Positions 35,535-44,090 are shown, counted from the stretch's first letter. The stretch is DNA of 64,000 bases from Caldanaerovirga acetigignens (GCF_900142995.1 NZ_FRCR01000001.1:224443-288442), one strand, 5' to 3'. Numbers and translations are program-made. The notes: generated from the sequence alone by a model not told the origin.

Positions 35535-36968
35535 ATGGAAAAAATAGACACAAACTATCCTGAAGATGTGAGTCAGATTGAACAGGAGTGTTTTGTTCGC
35601 GTGAAGATTTCTGAAGATGAAATGAGTGCGACCCTTGCATTAATTTCATCTTCTGCAAGTAAGGCAAACCTCAGTATAGATGATGTTTTAAAGGAACTGA
35701 ACAAAAATAGTGTTGTATTTGGGATAGATGTAGACAAAATAAGGGAAATGCTAGAAAAGGGCATTTACGATACTCCTATCGAAATAGCGAGGGGAATTGA
35801 GCCGAAGGAAGGCAAAGATGGGAAAATTATATATCACGTAGAGATTAACAAGGAATTGAAACCTAAGATCACCGAAGATGGGAAGGTAGATTTTCACGAC
35901 CTTGGGTTTATTACCAATGTTAAAAAGGGGCAATTGCTGGCCGAGATAATTCCTCCGGAAAAGGGTAATCCAGGGAAGACCGTAACCGGCAAGGTAATAC
36001 AGGCAAAAGATGGTAAACAGGTTAGGCTCCGACCTGGGAAGAATGTTACATTATCGGATGATGGAAATTTTTACTATTCGGCCATCGACGGACATCCGGT
36101 GATTGACAGAGAAAGAATTAGCGTGCTACCAGTAATGGAAATAAAGGGAGATGTGGGGCCGGCGACAGGAGATATAGATTTTGTTGGAAGCGTAAAGGTC
36201 TACGGAAATATAAAGAGCGGGTATAAAGTTAAAGCAGAAGGAGATATAGAAGTAGAAGGTTATGTGGAAGCAGCCGAGCTCGTTGCAGGAGGGAAGATTT
36301 TTTTAAAAAGAGGTATAAGAGGCATGGGTAAAGCGATGGTAAAAGCTGCCGGCGACATTGTGGCAAAATTTGCAGAAAACTGCACTTTAGAAGCCGGAAA
36401 AGATGTAATCGTAAATGAAGCAATAATGCACAGCTTTGTTTCAGCGGGAAACAAAATAGAGGTAAAAGGGAAAAAAGGCCTCTTGGTAGGAGGCAGCGCA
36501 AAAGCCGAAAAGGAAATAAATGCAAAGGTTATAGGGTCGCCGATGGCAACAGTGACTGTATTGGAGGTAGGGGTGAATCCCAAATATAAAAGAAGAATGT
36601 ATGAAATCTGCCAAGAACTTGAAAACGTGGAAAACAATTTGGCAAAAATCAAGACAGCCCTAGAAATCATAATAAAACAGGTAAATAGAGGAATAGAGAT
36701 ACACGAAAGGATCGAAATGGCTAAGAGGTTAAAAGAATCAGAGAGTGAGCTTTTAGAAAAAAAGAAAGAATTGGAGGAAGAAAAGGAGAGACTGTCGATA
36801 CTAAGCGAAACCGTATCGTTTGCTAAAGTTTCTGCTAGTGATACGGTTTATCCTGGAGTAAACATAACTATAGGTAATGCAAGCATCAGGCTAAAAGACA
36901 AATACGAGCACGTAACTTTTTACAATTGCGAAGGGCAGATAAAGTCAAGACCATATGAAAGAAGGTGA
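35535..36968 (+). CDS. DUF342/FapA-family polymer-forming protein
   Basis: A 477-residue protein. The N-terminal 75 residues resemble the KH-like FapA part (SIDDVLKELNKNSVVFGID). The middle (about 190-330) is a right-handed beta-helix-type repeat rich in Gly, Val and Ile (GDVGPATGDIDFVGSVKVYG; IKSGYKVKAEGDIEVEGYV), and the end a coiled coil (about 350-440). The family is common at the end of clostridial fla operons. Its function in motility is not known to me. TTG 35532 precedes the preferred ATG 35535. The stop overlaps the ribosome site of the next gene. Confidence 0.85.
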   Translation: MEKIDTNYPEDVSQIEQECFVRVKISEDEMSATLALISSSASKANLSIDDVLKELNKNSVVFGIDVDKIREMLEKGIYDTPIEIARGIEPKEGKDGKIIYHVEINKELKPKITEDGKVDFHDLGFITNVKKGQLLAEIIPPEKGNPGKTVTGKVIQAKDGKQVRLRPGKNVTLSDDGNFYYSAIDGHPVIDRERISVLPVMEIKGDVGPATGDIDFVGSVKVYGNIKSGYKVKAEGDIEVEGYVEAAELVAGGKIFLKRGIRGMGKAMVKAAGDIVAKFAENCTLEAGKDVIVNEAIMHSFVSAGNKIEVKGKKGLLVGGSAKAEKEINAKVIGSPMATVTVLEVGVNPKYKRRMYEICQELENVENNLAKIKTALEIIIKQVNRGIEIHERIEMAKRLKESESELLEKKKELEEEKERLSILSETVSFAKVSASDTVYPGVNITIGNASIRLKDKYEHVTFYNCEGQIKSRPYERR

Positions 36969-36973
36969 AACTC

Positions 36974-37246
36974 TTGCGGCCCGTTGACATGCAGGTAATT
37001 ATTCCGAAGACTTTGGAAGTGGCAAAAGAACATCAGAATCTGCAGGAATCCGGCAAAGTGGTTCAAACCATGCTAGGCGTGCAGTTCCAAAAACAGCAGG
37101 AAATAGAAAAGAGAAAAGTTAATTCACCTACTAAATCGGAAAAAATTGAGGTAACTTCAGAAAAAGAAAGGAGAAAGGATGAAAAAAATAAAAAAAGGGA
37201 AAGCCCCTTTAAAAAAAGCAGCAATCATATTGATGTAAAAATTTAG
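36974..37246 (+). CDS. Small basic protein of unknown function at end of fla operon
   Basis: A 90-residue protein. The N-terminal 25 residues (RPVDMQVIIPKTLEVAKEHQ) look ordered and conserved; the following 50 are very rich in Lys, Glu, Arg and Ser and predicted disordered; the last residues (HIDVKI) are hydrophobic again. I recall similar short proteins behind DUF342 genes in other Clostridia, but cannot name a family. TTG 36974 is chosen, after a gaaggtgaa site. In B. subtilis swrB stands in this slot; I see no similarity to it. Confidence 0.65.
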   Translation: MRPVDMQVIIPKTLEVAKEHQNLQESGKVVQTMLGVQFQKQQEIEKRKVNSPTKSEKIEVTSEKERRKDEKNKKRESPFKKSSNHIDVKI

Positions 37247-37255
37247 CTTTTGCCG

Positions 37256-38350
37256 TTATTCTCCCTTTTTTGCTATTATTCCACCGCCTAAGACCAAATC
37301 ACCGTCATAAAAAACCACCGACTGTCCAGGCGTTACCGATTTTTGCGGTTCGTCGAAAACGACCTTTACGTTGCCGGACTCTAAAGGATGAATTTCGGCC
37401 GGTTTTTCTTCAAAGTTGTAACGAATTTTTGCGTAAGCCCTGATTTTTTGAGTGAGTGAATCGAAAGCTATCCAATTGATTTTTTCTGCTTGAAATTCTT
37501 TGGTAAAAAGGTCCTTTTCCTCACCTACAATTATTGCATTTTTTTTTGGGTCAATTTTGACTACGTAGAGCGGTTTTCCAGCCGAAATACCCAATCCCCG
37601 CCTCTGACCGATGGTGTAAAAGGCAATTCCTTCATGCTGGCCCAAAACTTTTCCGCTAGTGTCCAAAATTGGTCCTGGTTTTATCCGCTCAATCGCTTTT
37701 TCTTTGAGAAAGTCTTTGTAATTCGTATTAACGAAGCAGATTTCTTGGCTGTCGGGCTTTTCTGCCACGGGCAAACCGGCTTTACGGGCGATTTCTCTAA
37801 TCTGACTCTTTGTGAATTTTCCTAAAGGTAGCAGCAGATGTTTAAGCTGCTCCTGAGTCAAGTTGTAGAGGGCGTAAGATTGATCCTTGGTTTTATCCCT
37901 TCCCTTCTTTAAAAGGTACCTCCCGGATTCGCCATCGTATTCTATTCTGGCGTAATGGCCTGTGGCTAGATAATAAGCATCGATTTCCATCGCCTTTTTT
38001 AAAAGGGCTTCGAACTTAATGTATTTATTGCAAGCTATGCAGGGATTTGGAGTCCTTCCTACCAGGTATTCGTCCACAAAGTAGTTAACTACCTTTTCGT
38101 TGAATAACTCCTTGAAATTCAGCACGTAATAAGGAATTTTTAGCTTTTCAGCTACTTTACGCGCATCATATACGGCGCCGATGGAACAACAGCCCCCTTC
38201 CCGGTATATGTATTCTTCGGAAGGGTCCTGCCAGATTTGCATCGTGATACCTATAACTTCGTAGCCTTGTTCCTTCAATAAATAAGCGCAGGTGGAGCTG
38301 TCAACTCCACCGCTCATGGCAACCACCACTCTATTTTTGTTCAGCGACAT
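37256..38350 (-). CDS. mnmA: tRNA-uridine 2-sulfurtransferase MnmA (TrmU)
   Basis: MnmA (364 residues) thiolates U34 of tRNA for Lys, Glu and Gln. PP-loop ATP site SGGVDSS (residues 13-19), catalytic Cys107 (PCIACNKYIKF) and persulfide Cys205 (SQEICFV) are present; the C-terminal barrel has GQRRGLGI. It starts 20 bases inside the end of iscU. IscS, encoded in the same unit, can supply the sulfur. Only 9 bases separate its stop from that of the flagellar operon on the other strand. Confidence 0.97.
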   Translation of the reverse strand: MSLNKNRVVVAMSGGVDSSTCAYLLKEQGYEVIGITMQIWQDPSEEYIYREGGCCSIGAVYDARKVAEKLKIPYYVLNFKELFNEKVVNYFVDEYLVGRTPNPCIACNKYIKFEALLKKAMEIDAYYLATGHYARIEYDGESGRYLLKKGRDKTKDQSYALYNLTQEQLKHLLLPLGKFTKSQIREIARKAGLPVAEKPDSQEICFVNTNYKDFLKEKAIERIKPGPILDTSGKVLGQHEGIAFYTIGQRRGLGISAGKPLYVVKIDPKKNAIIVGEEKDLFTKEFQAEKINWIAFDSLTQKIRAYAKIRYNFEEKPAEIHPLESGNVKVVFDEPQKSVTPGQSVVFYDGDLVLGGGIIAKKGE

Positions 38351-38723
38351 CTTTCCTCTCCTTTTTTCTCTTGTAATCTTCTATAGCAGCGTGTAGAGCA
38401 TCGGCAGCGAGATTTGAACAATGCATTTTCACTGGGGGTAATCCGCCCAAAGCTTCGGCCACCGTTTTGTTCGTGACCTTTAAAGCTTCATCTATAGTCT
38501 TTCCCTTTACCATTTCAGTAACCATGCTACTGGTGGCTATGGCGGCTCCGCATCCGAAAGTCTTAAATTTAATGTTTTCGATTACGTTGTCTTTGACTTT
38601 TATATATATCTTCATTAAATCCCCACAAACCGGGTTTCCAACTTCTCCAATTCCATCCGCATCTGGGATTTCTCCCACATTTCTTGGATTCGCAAAATGT
38701 TCCATTACTTTTTCGCTGTACAT
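38331..38723 (-). CDS. iscU: Iron-sulfur cluster scaffold protein IscU (NifU-like)
   Basis: A 130-residue scaffold. Cluster-ligand cysteines are Cys33 (NPVCGD), Cys58 (FGCGAAIA) and Cys102 (MHCSNLAADAL), with Asp35 as the fourth position. It lacks a fused Nfu domain, which is encoded separately at 40548-40772. It lies 2 bases from iscS and overlaps mnmA. Confidence 0.96.
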   Translation of the reverse strand: MYSEKVMEHFANPRNVGEIPDADGIGEVGNPVCGDLMKIYIKVKDNVIENIKFKTFGCGAAIATSSMVTEMVKGKTIDEALKVTNKTVAEALGGLPPVKMHCSNLAADALHAAIEDYKRKKERKDVAEQK

Positions 38724-38725
38724 TT

Positions 38726-39904
38726 TCAGTTACCTCCTTTTGACGGGAAAAGCGGAGACATGTTGCGCAGTTTTTCCACTATGCCGGGAAGCACTTCAAG
38801 CACATAGTCTACGTCTTCTTCCGTATTATCCCTTCCTAAAGTGAGCCTTAAAGAACCATGGGCGATTTCATGAGGTAGTCCTATCGCTAAAAGTACGTGT
38901 GAGGGTTCGAGAGAGCCCGAGGTGCACGCAGAGCCGCTAGATGCACAAATACCCTTCATATCCAGATTAAGGAGCAGGGACTCACCTTCTATATATTTGA
39001 AACATACGTTTACATTGTGAGGCAACCTCTGAGTGGGATGCCCGTTTAAAATTACGTGCGGTATTCTTTCCATTATGCCTTTAATTAATTTATCTCTCAG
39101 ATAAGACAATTTTTCATATTGTTCCATAAGTTCTTTTTCGGCCAATTCCGCTGCTTTGCCAAATCCGACGATACCCGGGACGTTTTCCGTTCCTGCGCGT
39201 CTTTTATTTTCCTGCGCACCACCGGTCATGAAAGGTTTAATTTTGGTGCCTTTTCTGATATATAAAGCGCCGACGCCTTTAGGGCCGTAAATTTTATGAG
39301 CTGAAATGCTTAAAAGGTCTACCTCTAGTTCATCGACGTTGACCGGGATTTTCCCAACAGTCTGCACAGCATCGGTATGGAAGTATATTTTTTTGTCGAG
39401 CTTTTTAAGTGCTTTTCCGATCTCTGCAATAGGCTCTATAGTCCCTATTTCGTTGTTGGCGTGCATTATGGTAACTAGAATTGTTTCATCGGTGATAGCG
39501 TTTAGTACGTCTTCGACTTTTACCAGACCGTATTTGTCTACGGGTAGATATGTCACCTTGAAACCTTCTTTTTCCAAATCCTCGCAAGTATGAAGTACTG
39601 CATGGTGCTCTATGGAGCTTGTGATGATGTGTTTTCCTTTTTCCTTATTTGCATGGGCGATGCCCCTTATTGCCCAGTTGTCCGATTCGGTACCTCCTGC
39701 GGTGAAAAATACTTCTCGGGGATCAGCTCCTATGAGGTGAGCAACTTTTTCTCGGGCCTCTTCTATAGCTGACTTTGCTTCGCGACCGTAAGAATATATG
39801 GTCGAAGCGTTACCGAATCTTTCTGTAAAATAAGGTAGCATTGCTTCTAAGACTTCTTGCCTTACCGGAGTAGTACCGGCATGGTCCATATAAACTTTTT
39901 TCAT
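38726..39904 (-). CDS. iscS: Cysteine desulfurase IscS (NifS-like)
   Basis: A 392-residue PLP enzyme producing persulfide from cysteine. The PLP lysine is Lys204 ([10 protein letters not shown]) and the catalytic Cys327 lies in [10 protein letters not shown], a class I loop. It starts [14 protein letters not shown]. It probably supplies sulfur to IscU and MnmA downstream in the same transcript. Confidence 0.97.
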   Translation of the reverse strand: MKKVYMDHAGTTPVRQEVLEAMLPYFTERFGNASTIYSYGREAKSAIEEAREKVAHLIGADPREVFFTAGGTESDNWAIRGIAHANKEKGKHIITSSIEHHAVLHTCEDLEKEGFKVTYLPVDKYGLVKVEDVLNAITDETILVTIMHANNEIGTIEPIAEIGKALKKLDKKIYFHTDAVQTVGKIPVNVDELEVDLLSISAHKIYGPKGVGALYIRKGTKIKPFMTGGAQENKRRAGTENVPGIVGFGKAAELAEKELMEQYEKLSYLRDKLIKGIMERIPHVILNGHPTQRLPHNVNVCFKYIEGESLLLNLDMKGICASSGSACTSGSLEPSHVLLAIGLPHEIAHGSLRLTLGRDNTEEDVDYVLEVLPGIVEKLRNMSPLFPSKGGN

Positions 39905-39950
39905 AAGTTCATCCCCTTTTTTGATAAAATGAAATTTTCTTCTTTGTAAA

Positions 39951-40403
39951 CTAAATATAATACATATAGCTTTCCGATGAGTTCTTACGTTTTTCGGCTT
40001 CGTCGCACATATCCTGAAGCGTTATCGAATCCACCGCCTGAATTATGCTGTCCCTTATTTTTTCCCACACTAGCCGCATTATGCAGCTTTCTGCTTTGTC
40101 ACATTCTACGGGGTCCTGTTCCAGAACGCAATCAACAAGTCCTATCGGCCCTTCAAGGGCCCTTAAAACATCGCCTACCGTTATTTCTGAAGGTTTTTTG
40201 GCCAGCATATAGCCGCCTTGAGCGCCGCGGATGCTTTTTACCAGTCCCGCTTTTCTCAAAATCATTATGAGCTGCTCTAAGTAATGTTCTGAAATATTTT
40301 GCCTGTCGGCGATGTTTTTCAAAGGTATAGGCCCTTTCCCGAAGTTGACAGCTAAATCAAACATGGCGGTAAGACCATAGCGGCCTTTAGTCGTAAGTTT
40401 CAA
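39951..40403 (-). CDS. iscR: Rrf2-family regulator, IscR-like
   Basis: A 150-residue winged-helix regulator. Helix-turn-helix in the first 60 residues ([37 protein letters not shown]). Three cysteines, Cys92, Cys101 and Cys107 ([17 protein letters not shown]), occupy the iron-sulfur ligand positions of IscR; CymR lacks these. It heads the iscR-iscS-iscU-mnmA unit. A palindrome over its own promoter suggests autoregulation. Confidence 0.9.
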   Translation of the reverse strand: MKLTTKGRYGLTAMFDLAVNFGKGPIPLKNIADRQNISEHYLEQLIMILRKAGLVKSIRGAQGGYMLAKKPSEITVGDVLRALEGPIGLVDCVLEQDPVECDKAESCIMRLVWEKIRDSIIQAVDSITLQDMCDEAEKRKNSSESYMYYI

Positions 40404-40451
40404 TTTGATTCGCCCCTTAATTCCTATCGATTTAGTTGGTTTTCTGTAAAT

Positions 40452-40480
40452 AATATACTTTATATTAACTAGAATGTCAA
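40452..40480 (-). promoter_or_regulatory. Promoter of the iscR operon
   Basis: Read on the minus strand: TTGACA (40475-40480), 17-base spacer, TATATT (40452-40457). A near-consensus sigma-A promoter 50 bases before iscR. Confidence 0.85.
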
Positions 40481-40486
40481 GTTAAT
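40464..40486. promoter_or_regulatory. Candidate Rrf2/IscR operator (inverted repeat)
   Basis: attaact (40464-40470) and agttaat (40480-40486) form a 7-base perfect inverted repeat with a 9-base spacer covering the -35 box and part of the promoter spacer of iscR. Position is ideal for repression by the gene's own product; this is inference. Confidence 0.5.
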
Positions 40487-40487
40487 T

Positions 40488-40528
40488 AAAAAAACACCGC
40501 TTTTTAAGTTCAAGCATAAAAAGCGGTG
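40488..40528 (-). terminator. Terminator after the Nfu-type gene
   Basis: An 11-base perfect stem (40495-40505 with 40518-40528; core caccgcttttt) is followed on the minus strand by seven T. It lies between the end of the Nfu-type gene and the iscR promoter. Confidence 0.92.
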
Positions 40529-40547
40529 CGGTATCATAAATTATTTT

Positions 40548-40772
40548 TTAAACTGCTTGTACCTCTTTTACTCCGGGCACTTCCTCTTTTAAAACCTGTT
40601 CAATACCGTTTTTAAGGGTCATGGTTGAAAATGGACAGCCAAAGCAGCTTCCTGTTAGCCTAACTTTAACAATGCCATTTTCTTCGTCTACTTCAACCAA
40701 TTCCACGTCGCCTCCATCTGCCTGAAGCGAGGGGCGTATCTTATTTAGAACTTCCTCGATTTTTTCCTTCAA
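40548..40772 (-). CDS. Nfu-type iron-sulfur carrier (NifU C-terminal domain)
   Basis: A 74-residue protein consisting only of the NifU C-terminal domain: [18 protein letters not shown] and the CxxC motif Cys43-Cys46 ([13 protein letters not shown]). It carries clusters to apo-proteins. It has its own promoter and terminator, so it is expressed apart from the iscR operon but is functionally linked. Confidence 0.95.
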   Translation of the reverse strand: MKEKIEEVLNKIRPSLQADGGDVELVEVDEENGIVKVRLTGSCFGCPFSTMTLKNGIEQVLKEEVPGVKEVQAV

Positions 40773-40817
40773 GATAAAGCACTTCCTTTCTCAAAAAATA
40801 TCTTTATGGTGAATTCA

Positions 40818-40846
40818 ATTATATCAAAACTCTTTCTTGCTATCAA
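40818..40846 (-). promoter_or_regulatory. Promoter of the Nfu-type gene
   Basis: Minus strand: TTGATA (40841-40846), 17-base spacer, TATAAT (40818-40823). It is divergent from the hisC promoter, with 18 bases between the two -35 boxes. Confidence 0.85.
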
Positions 40847-40864
40847 TTATTTTACTTCCCTTCG

Positions 40865-40893
40865 TTGACTTTTTTGCACAAATCGTGTTATAG
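40865..40893 (+). promoter_or_regulatory. Promoter of hisC
   Basis: TTGACT (40865-40870), 17-base spacer, TTATAG (40888-40893), about 38 bases before the hisC start. Confidence 0.75.
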
Positions 40894-40930
40894 TTTTTAA
40901 TAATTTAAAGTAGGAATGGAGGTATGTAAC

Positions 40931-42019
40931 GTGAAATATAAAAGGGAAGACCTTGTAAACCTTCTTCCATATAAACCTGCTAAAGTAAAAGAAGTGATAA
41001 GGCTTCACGCAAACGAGAGTCCATATGATCTGCCTCAAGCCTTGAAGGACTCTATTTTCGAGCGAGTTAGGGGAGAAAACTTTAATTATTATTACGACCC
41101 GAACTGTGATGAACTTAGAGAAGCTCTCTCGGAGTACCTTGGGATAGGACCGGAAAAGATTTTTGTGGGCAGTGGAGGAGACGAGATTATATATGACATT
41201 GTTTTAGCTTTTGCCGGCCCAGGTAGGGAGGTAATAATACCCGTTCCTTCCTTCCCAAGTTATGAAATTTTCTCGGTCATTTCTGGTGCAAAAGTAATTT
41301 GCGTTCCTTTGTTACTAGAAGAAGATTCTATACATTGCAGTTGGAAGTTAGATGTATCAAAAATAAAAAGTCATTTCAAAAAAGATGTGTCTCAGGTAAT
41401 GTTTATTTGTAACCCAAATAATCCTACTGGTGATTATTTCAGGGACCTTGATATACTTGAATTGATAGAAGATTTTAATGGGGTAGTAGCGATAGACGAA
41501 GCTTATTTTGAATTTGGCGGAAAGACCTTTATAAAGATGATTTCTCAATTTCCCAATTTGGTCATAATTAGAACCTTTTCTAAAGTGTTTTCACTAGCAG
41601 GGCTTCGAATTGGCTATGCGGTGGCGGATGAAAATTTAATCGAAGAATTATATAAAGTGAAACCACCATACAACGTGAATCTCTTTTCCCAAATAGCGGC
41701 TGTTGAAATTTTAAAGCATATGGATTGGGTAAAAGAGGTAAAAGAGAAAATAATAAATGCAAGGGAAGAATTAAAAAACAAATTAAAAGAACTTCCTGGA
41801 ATAACGGTATACCCTAGTAGTACCAACTTCCTCTTGTGCAAATTCAAAGTTCCAAGAGACCTTGTATACAAAAAACTCTTGGAAAAAGGTATTCTTGTAA
41901 GAAAGCCGGAAGGGAAAGAAGTTGAAAACATGCTGCGTTTTAGCGTTGGTACACCTGAGCAGAATGAATTTTTACTAAAATCCCTCGAAGAAATCTTGAA
42001 AGAGAGTATGAAATTATGA
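40931..42019 (+). CDS. hisC: Histidinol-phosphate aminotransferase HisC (class II aminotransferase)
   Basis: A 362-residue fold-type I PLP enzyme. Substrate and cofactor signatures: RLHANESPYDLP near the start, CNPNNPTGDY, and the PLP Lys218 in TFSKVFSLAGLRIGYA. The GTG at 40931 is chosen because ggaggt lies 7 bases upstream, and the ATG at 40916 overlaps that site. No other his genes are nearby, so a role with aromatic keto acids is also possible. Spacing suggests a single-gene unit; no terminator is visible after it. Confidence 0.85.
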   Translation: MKYKREDLVNLLPYKPAKVKEVIRLHANESPYDLPQALKDSIFERVRGENFNYYYDPNCDELREALSEYLGIGPEKIFVGSGGDEIIYDIVLAFAGPGREVIIPVPSFPSYEIFSVISGAKVICVPLLLEEDSIHCSWKLDVSKIKSHFKKDVSQVMFICNPNNPTGDYFRDLDILELIEDFNGVVAIDEAYFEFGGKTFIKMISQFPNLVIIRTFSKVFSLAGLRIGYAVADENLIEELYKVKPPYNVNLFSQIAAVEILKHMDWVKEVKEKIINAREELKNKLKELPGITVYPSSTNFLLCKFKVPRDLVYKKLLEKGILVRKPEGKEVENMLRFSVGTPEQNEFLLKSLEEILKESMKL

Positions 42020-42090
42020 AATAAATACATAAAAATAGAAACGCTAGCGCAAACTTATAAAAAATAATAAGGAAAGAAGAGGGAGAAACT

Positions 42091-42300
42091 ATGTCTAGAA
42101 ATAAAAAGATCGCAGAAAAATCAGAAAAAGAATTAGAAAAATTGAAAACTGAAGTTGCGCGGGAGCTAAATCTGGAGGATGATATTAAAAAAAGAGGGTG
42201 GGAAAACTTAACCGCTAGAGAAACTGGGAAAATAGGGGGGCATATGGTAAAGAAATTAATGCGGAAGGCCAGAGAAGATATGCATAAAAAAGAAAGTTAA
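42091..42300 (+). CDS. Small acid-soluble spore protein, alpha/beta type
   Basis: A 69-residue protein with both SASP boxes: KLKTEVARELNL, containing the TEVA germination-protease site, and NLTARETGKIGGHMVKKLM. The insertion KKRGWENL resembles B. subtilis SspF. Such proteins coat DNA in the forespore. Its presence shows that the organism can form spores or derives from spore formers. The start has an agagggag site. I could not recognise a sigma-G promoter with confidence. Confidence 0.88.
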   Translation: MSRNKKIAEKSEKELEKLKTEVARELNLEDDIKKRGWENLTARETGKIGGHMVKKLMRKAREDMHKKES

Positions 42301-42420
42301 TCGAATTTCGAAAAGGCGGGAAAGACAAGGACGACAGACATATTGACCAGATAATCGAAGAAAAAACGCGATAATTTATGGATAAATCGAATAAATGGTT
42401 ATAAAGAAATTTCATTGTTT

Positions 42421-42449
42421 TTGACAGCGAACTAATTATCAGGTATACT
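42421..42449 (+). promoter_or_regulatory. Promoter of the tRNA cluster
   Basis: TTGACA (42421-42426), 17-base spacer, TATACT (42444-42449), 14 bases before the first tRNA. Near-consensus, as expected for stable RNA. Confidence 0.88.
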
Positions 42450-42463
42450 TAGAAGTGTCGCAA

Positions 42464-42539
42464 GGGCGGATAGCTCAGGTGGGAGAGCACGTGCCTTACA
42501 AGCACGGGGTCACAGGTTCGAGCCCTGTTTCGCCCACCA
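42464..42539 (+). tRNA. tRNA-Val (anticodon TAC)
   Basis: Full cloverleaf with acceptor gggcgga, anticodon loop cttacaa and encoded CCA. First of seven tandem tRNA genes. Confidence 0.97.
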
Positions 42540-42551
42540 AAAATGGTATGC

Positions 42552-42629
42552 GGCCCAGTAGTTCAGTTGGTTTAGAACGCCAGCCTGTCACGCTGGAGGT
42601 CGAGGGTTCGAGTCCCTTCTGGGTCGCCA
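42552..42629 (+). tRNA. tRNA-Asp (anticodon GTC)
   Basis: Acceptor ggcccag pairs with ctgggtc; anticodon loop ctgtcac; T arm gagggttcgagtccctt; CCA encoded. Confidence 0.96.
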
Positions 42630-42639
42630 TATCAGTCCT

Positions 42640-42715
<76 letters not shown>

Positions 42716-42721
42716 GTTTGT

Positions 42722-42796
42722 GCGGAAGTGGCTCAGAGGTAGAGCATCGCCTTGCCAAGGCGAGGGTCGCGGGTTCAAGTCCCGTCTTCCGCTCCA
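42722..42796 (+). tRNA. tRNA-Gly (anticodon GCC)
   Basis: Acceptor gcggaag/cttccgc, anticodon loop ttgccaa, T loop ttcaagt, tail TCCA. Confidence 0.97.
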
Positions 42797-42809
42797 TTTT
42801 TATTTAAAT

Positions 42810-42883
<74 letters not shown>

Positions 42884-42893
42884 AAAAAAATAG

Positions 42894-42982
42894 GCCGGGG
42901 TGGCGGAACTGGCAGACGCACAGGACTTAAAATCCTGGGGGTAGCAATACCCATACCGGTTCGATTCCGGTTCCCGGCACCA
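42894..42982 (+). tRNA. tRNA-Leu (anticodon TAA)
   Basis: 89 bases with a long variable arm (gggggtagcaatacccata), anticodon loop cttaaaa and encoded CCA. Confidence 0.97.
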
Positions 42983-42990
42983 CTTAAAGT

Positions 42991-43065
42991 GGGCGCTTAG
43001 CTCAGTGGGAGAGCGCTTCCTTGACGCGGAAGAGGTCGTAAGTTCGATCCTTACAGCGCCCACCA
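42991..43065 (+). tRNA. tRNA-Val (anticodon GAC)
   Basis: Acceptor gggcgct/agcgccc, anticodon loop ttgacgc, CCA encoded. A second valine isoacceptor in the same cluster. Confidence 0.97.
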
Positions 43066-43092
43066 TTTTTGTGCCAAGTTGTACAGTGAGAA

Positions 43093-43117
43093 AAAGCCCT
43101 ATAAAGGGCTTTTTTTA
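43093..43117 (+). terminator. Terminator of the tRNA cluster
   Basis: aaagccct, loop ataa, agggcttt, followed by a run of T (to 43117). Confidence 0.93.
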
Positions 43118-43173
43118 TAGTTGATTTGTTGCCTTTTATGGAATTTATTGTAGGATAATGTGAGGTTTTGGCG

Positions 43174-43782
43174 ATGAAAGAAATTTTACCAATTTTACAG
43201 TTGGTTTTTATGCCTTTAATAGGGGCTTTCATAGGCTGGCAGACTAACGTTTTAGCAATAAGGTTGATATTTCGTCCTTTGAAGCCAGTGAGAATTTTGG
43301 GAGTGGAATTTCAAGGACTTATACCAAAAAGGAGAAGGGAATTAGCAAAAAATATAGGTGAAGTTTTAGAAAGAGAAATTATATGCTCAGATGATATAAT
43401 AAATCGCTTGACAGCGGAAGAAATAAAGTTTCAAATACTGTCGCGGATTAAGGATATATTAGAGCAGAAAATCAATGAAAAGCTACTTTATTTGCCTAAC
43501 ACGTTTAAGGCGGCGGTGGCAAATTTTTTGCTTGATGCAGTAGACAGAAATGGCGAAATCGTTTATGAGGAATTAAAAAAAGATTTTACAGCAAAAGTAA
43601 AAGAAAAATTCAAATTAGGCTCAATGGTTGAAGAGAAATTGAACTCTCTCGACTTAAAACAGCTCGAAGAACTAATAGTAAAGCTCTCGAAGAAAGAGTT
43701 AAGACAGATAGAGTTGCTTGGAGGAGTCATAGGATTTTTTATTGGCTTCGTACAAGCTATATTTTTGCATTTTGCCAGATAA
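43174..43782 (+). CDS. DUF445-family membrane-associated protein
   Basis: A 202-residue protein with hydrophobic segments at both ends (about 5-24, and 180-200, GGVIGFFIGFVQAIFLHF) and the DUF445 signature IGWQTNVLAIRLIFRPLKP near the N terminus. Relatives such as YheB are larger, about 370 residues; short versions like this are common in Clostridia. Function unknown. ATG 43174 is chosen over TTG 43168, which lies at the ribosome site. No own promoter is evident beyond the tRNA terminator. Confidence 0.85.
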   Translation: MKEILPILQLVFMPLIGAFIGWQTNVLAIRLIFRPLKPVRILGVEFQGLIPKRRRELAKNIGEVLEREIICSDDIINRLTAEEIKFQILSRIKDILEQKINEKLLYLPNTFKAAVANFLLDAVDRNGEIVYEELKKDFTAKVKEKFKLGSMVEEKLNSLDLKQLEELIVKLSKKELRQIELLGGVIGFFIGFVQAIFLHFAR

Positions 43783-43807
43783 TACATTGGTGATTGCCTT
43801 GTAAAAC

Positions 43808-43836
43808 TTGACATTATGATTAAAGGGGAATATAAT
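43808..43836 (+). promoter_or_regulatory. Promoter of the thrS T-box transcript
   Basis: TTGACA (43808-43813), 17-base spacer, TATAAT (43831-43836): full consensus. Confidence 0.92.
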
Positions 43837-43860
43837 TAACTAAAAGCTGAATAATATCAA

Positions 43861-44049
43861 GGGCTATGAAGAGAAGAGTAGGCTTACGAGTTCTCTCAGA
43901 GAGGGGCCGGGAGCTGGAAAGGTCCTGAGAATAGTAAGCCGAAAACCGTCTCGGAGTCCTTAGGTGGCACCTTTAAAGCTTTAAGAGTATAAAAATAAGG
44001 GTGGAACCACGGGAGCAACCTCCCGTCCCTTGCGGGATGGGAGGTTTTT
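43861..44049 (+). ncRNA. T-box leader of thrS (threonine specifier)
   Basis: Stem I closes with gggct (43861-43865) and agtcc (43955-43959). The specifier loop has the loop-E pair AGTA (43877-43880) and GAA (43941-43943), with ACC (43945-43947) as likely threonine specifier codon. The conserved T-box sequence gggtggaaccacggg lies near 43999-44013; its TGGA would pair with a tRNA tail UCCA. Competing terminator at 44017-44049. Uncharged tRNA-Thr would stabilise the antiterminator and raise thrS expression. Confidence 0.93.
44017..44049 (+). terminator. T-box terminator hairpin
   Basis: aacctccc..tccc, loop ttgc, ggga..gggaggtt, then five T. It overlaps the 3' half of the antiterminator. Confidence 0.92.
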
Positions 44050-44090
44050 CGATTTATTAGGAAAAATGACATGAAGTGAGGTGGTTGGCA

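Noticed and set aside
42020..42090. Sigma-G promoter for the spore protein gene
   Set aside because: Partial matches exist but not at consensus spacing.
42303..42374. A 23-codon charged frame after the spore protein gene (ends EEKTR)
   Set aside because: No start codon or ribosome site; could be a remnant but cannot be supported.
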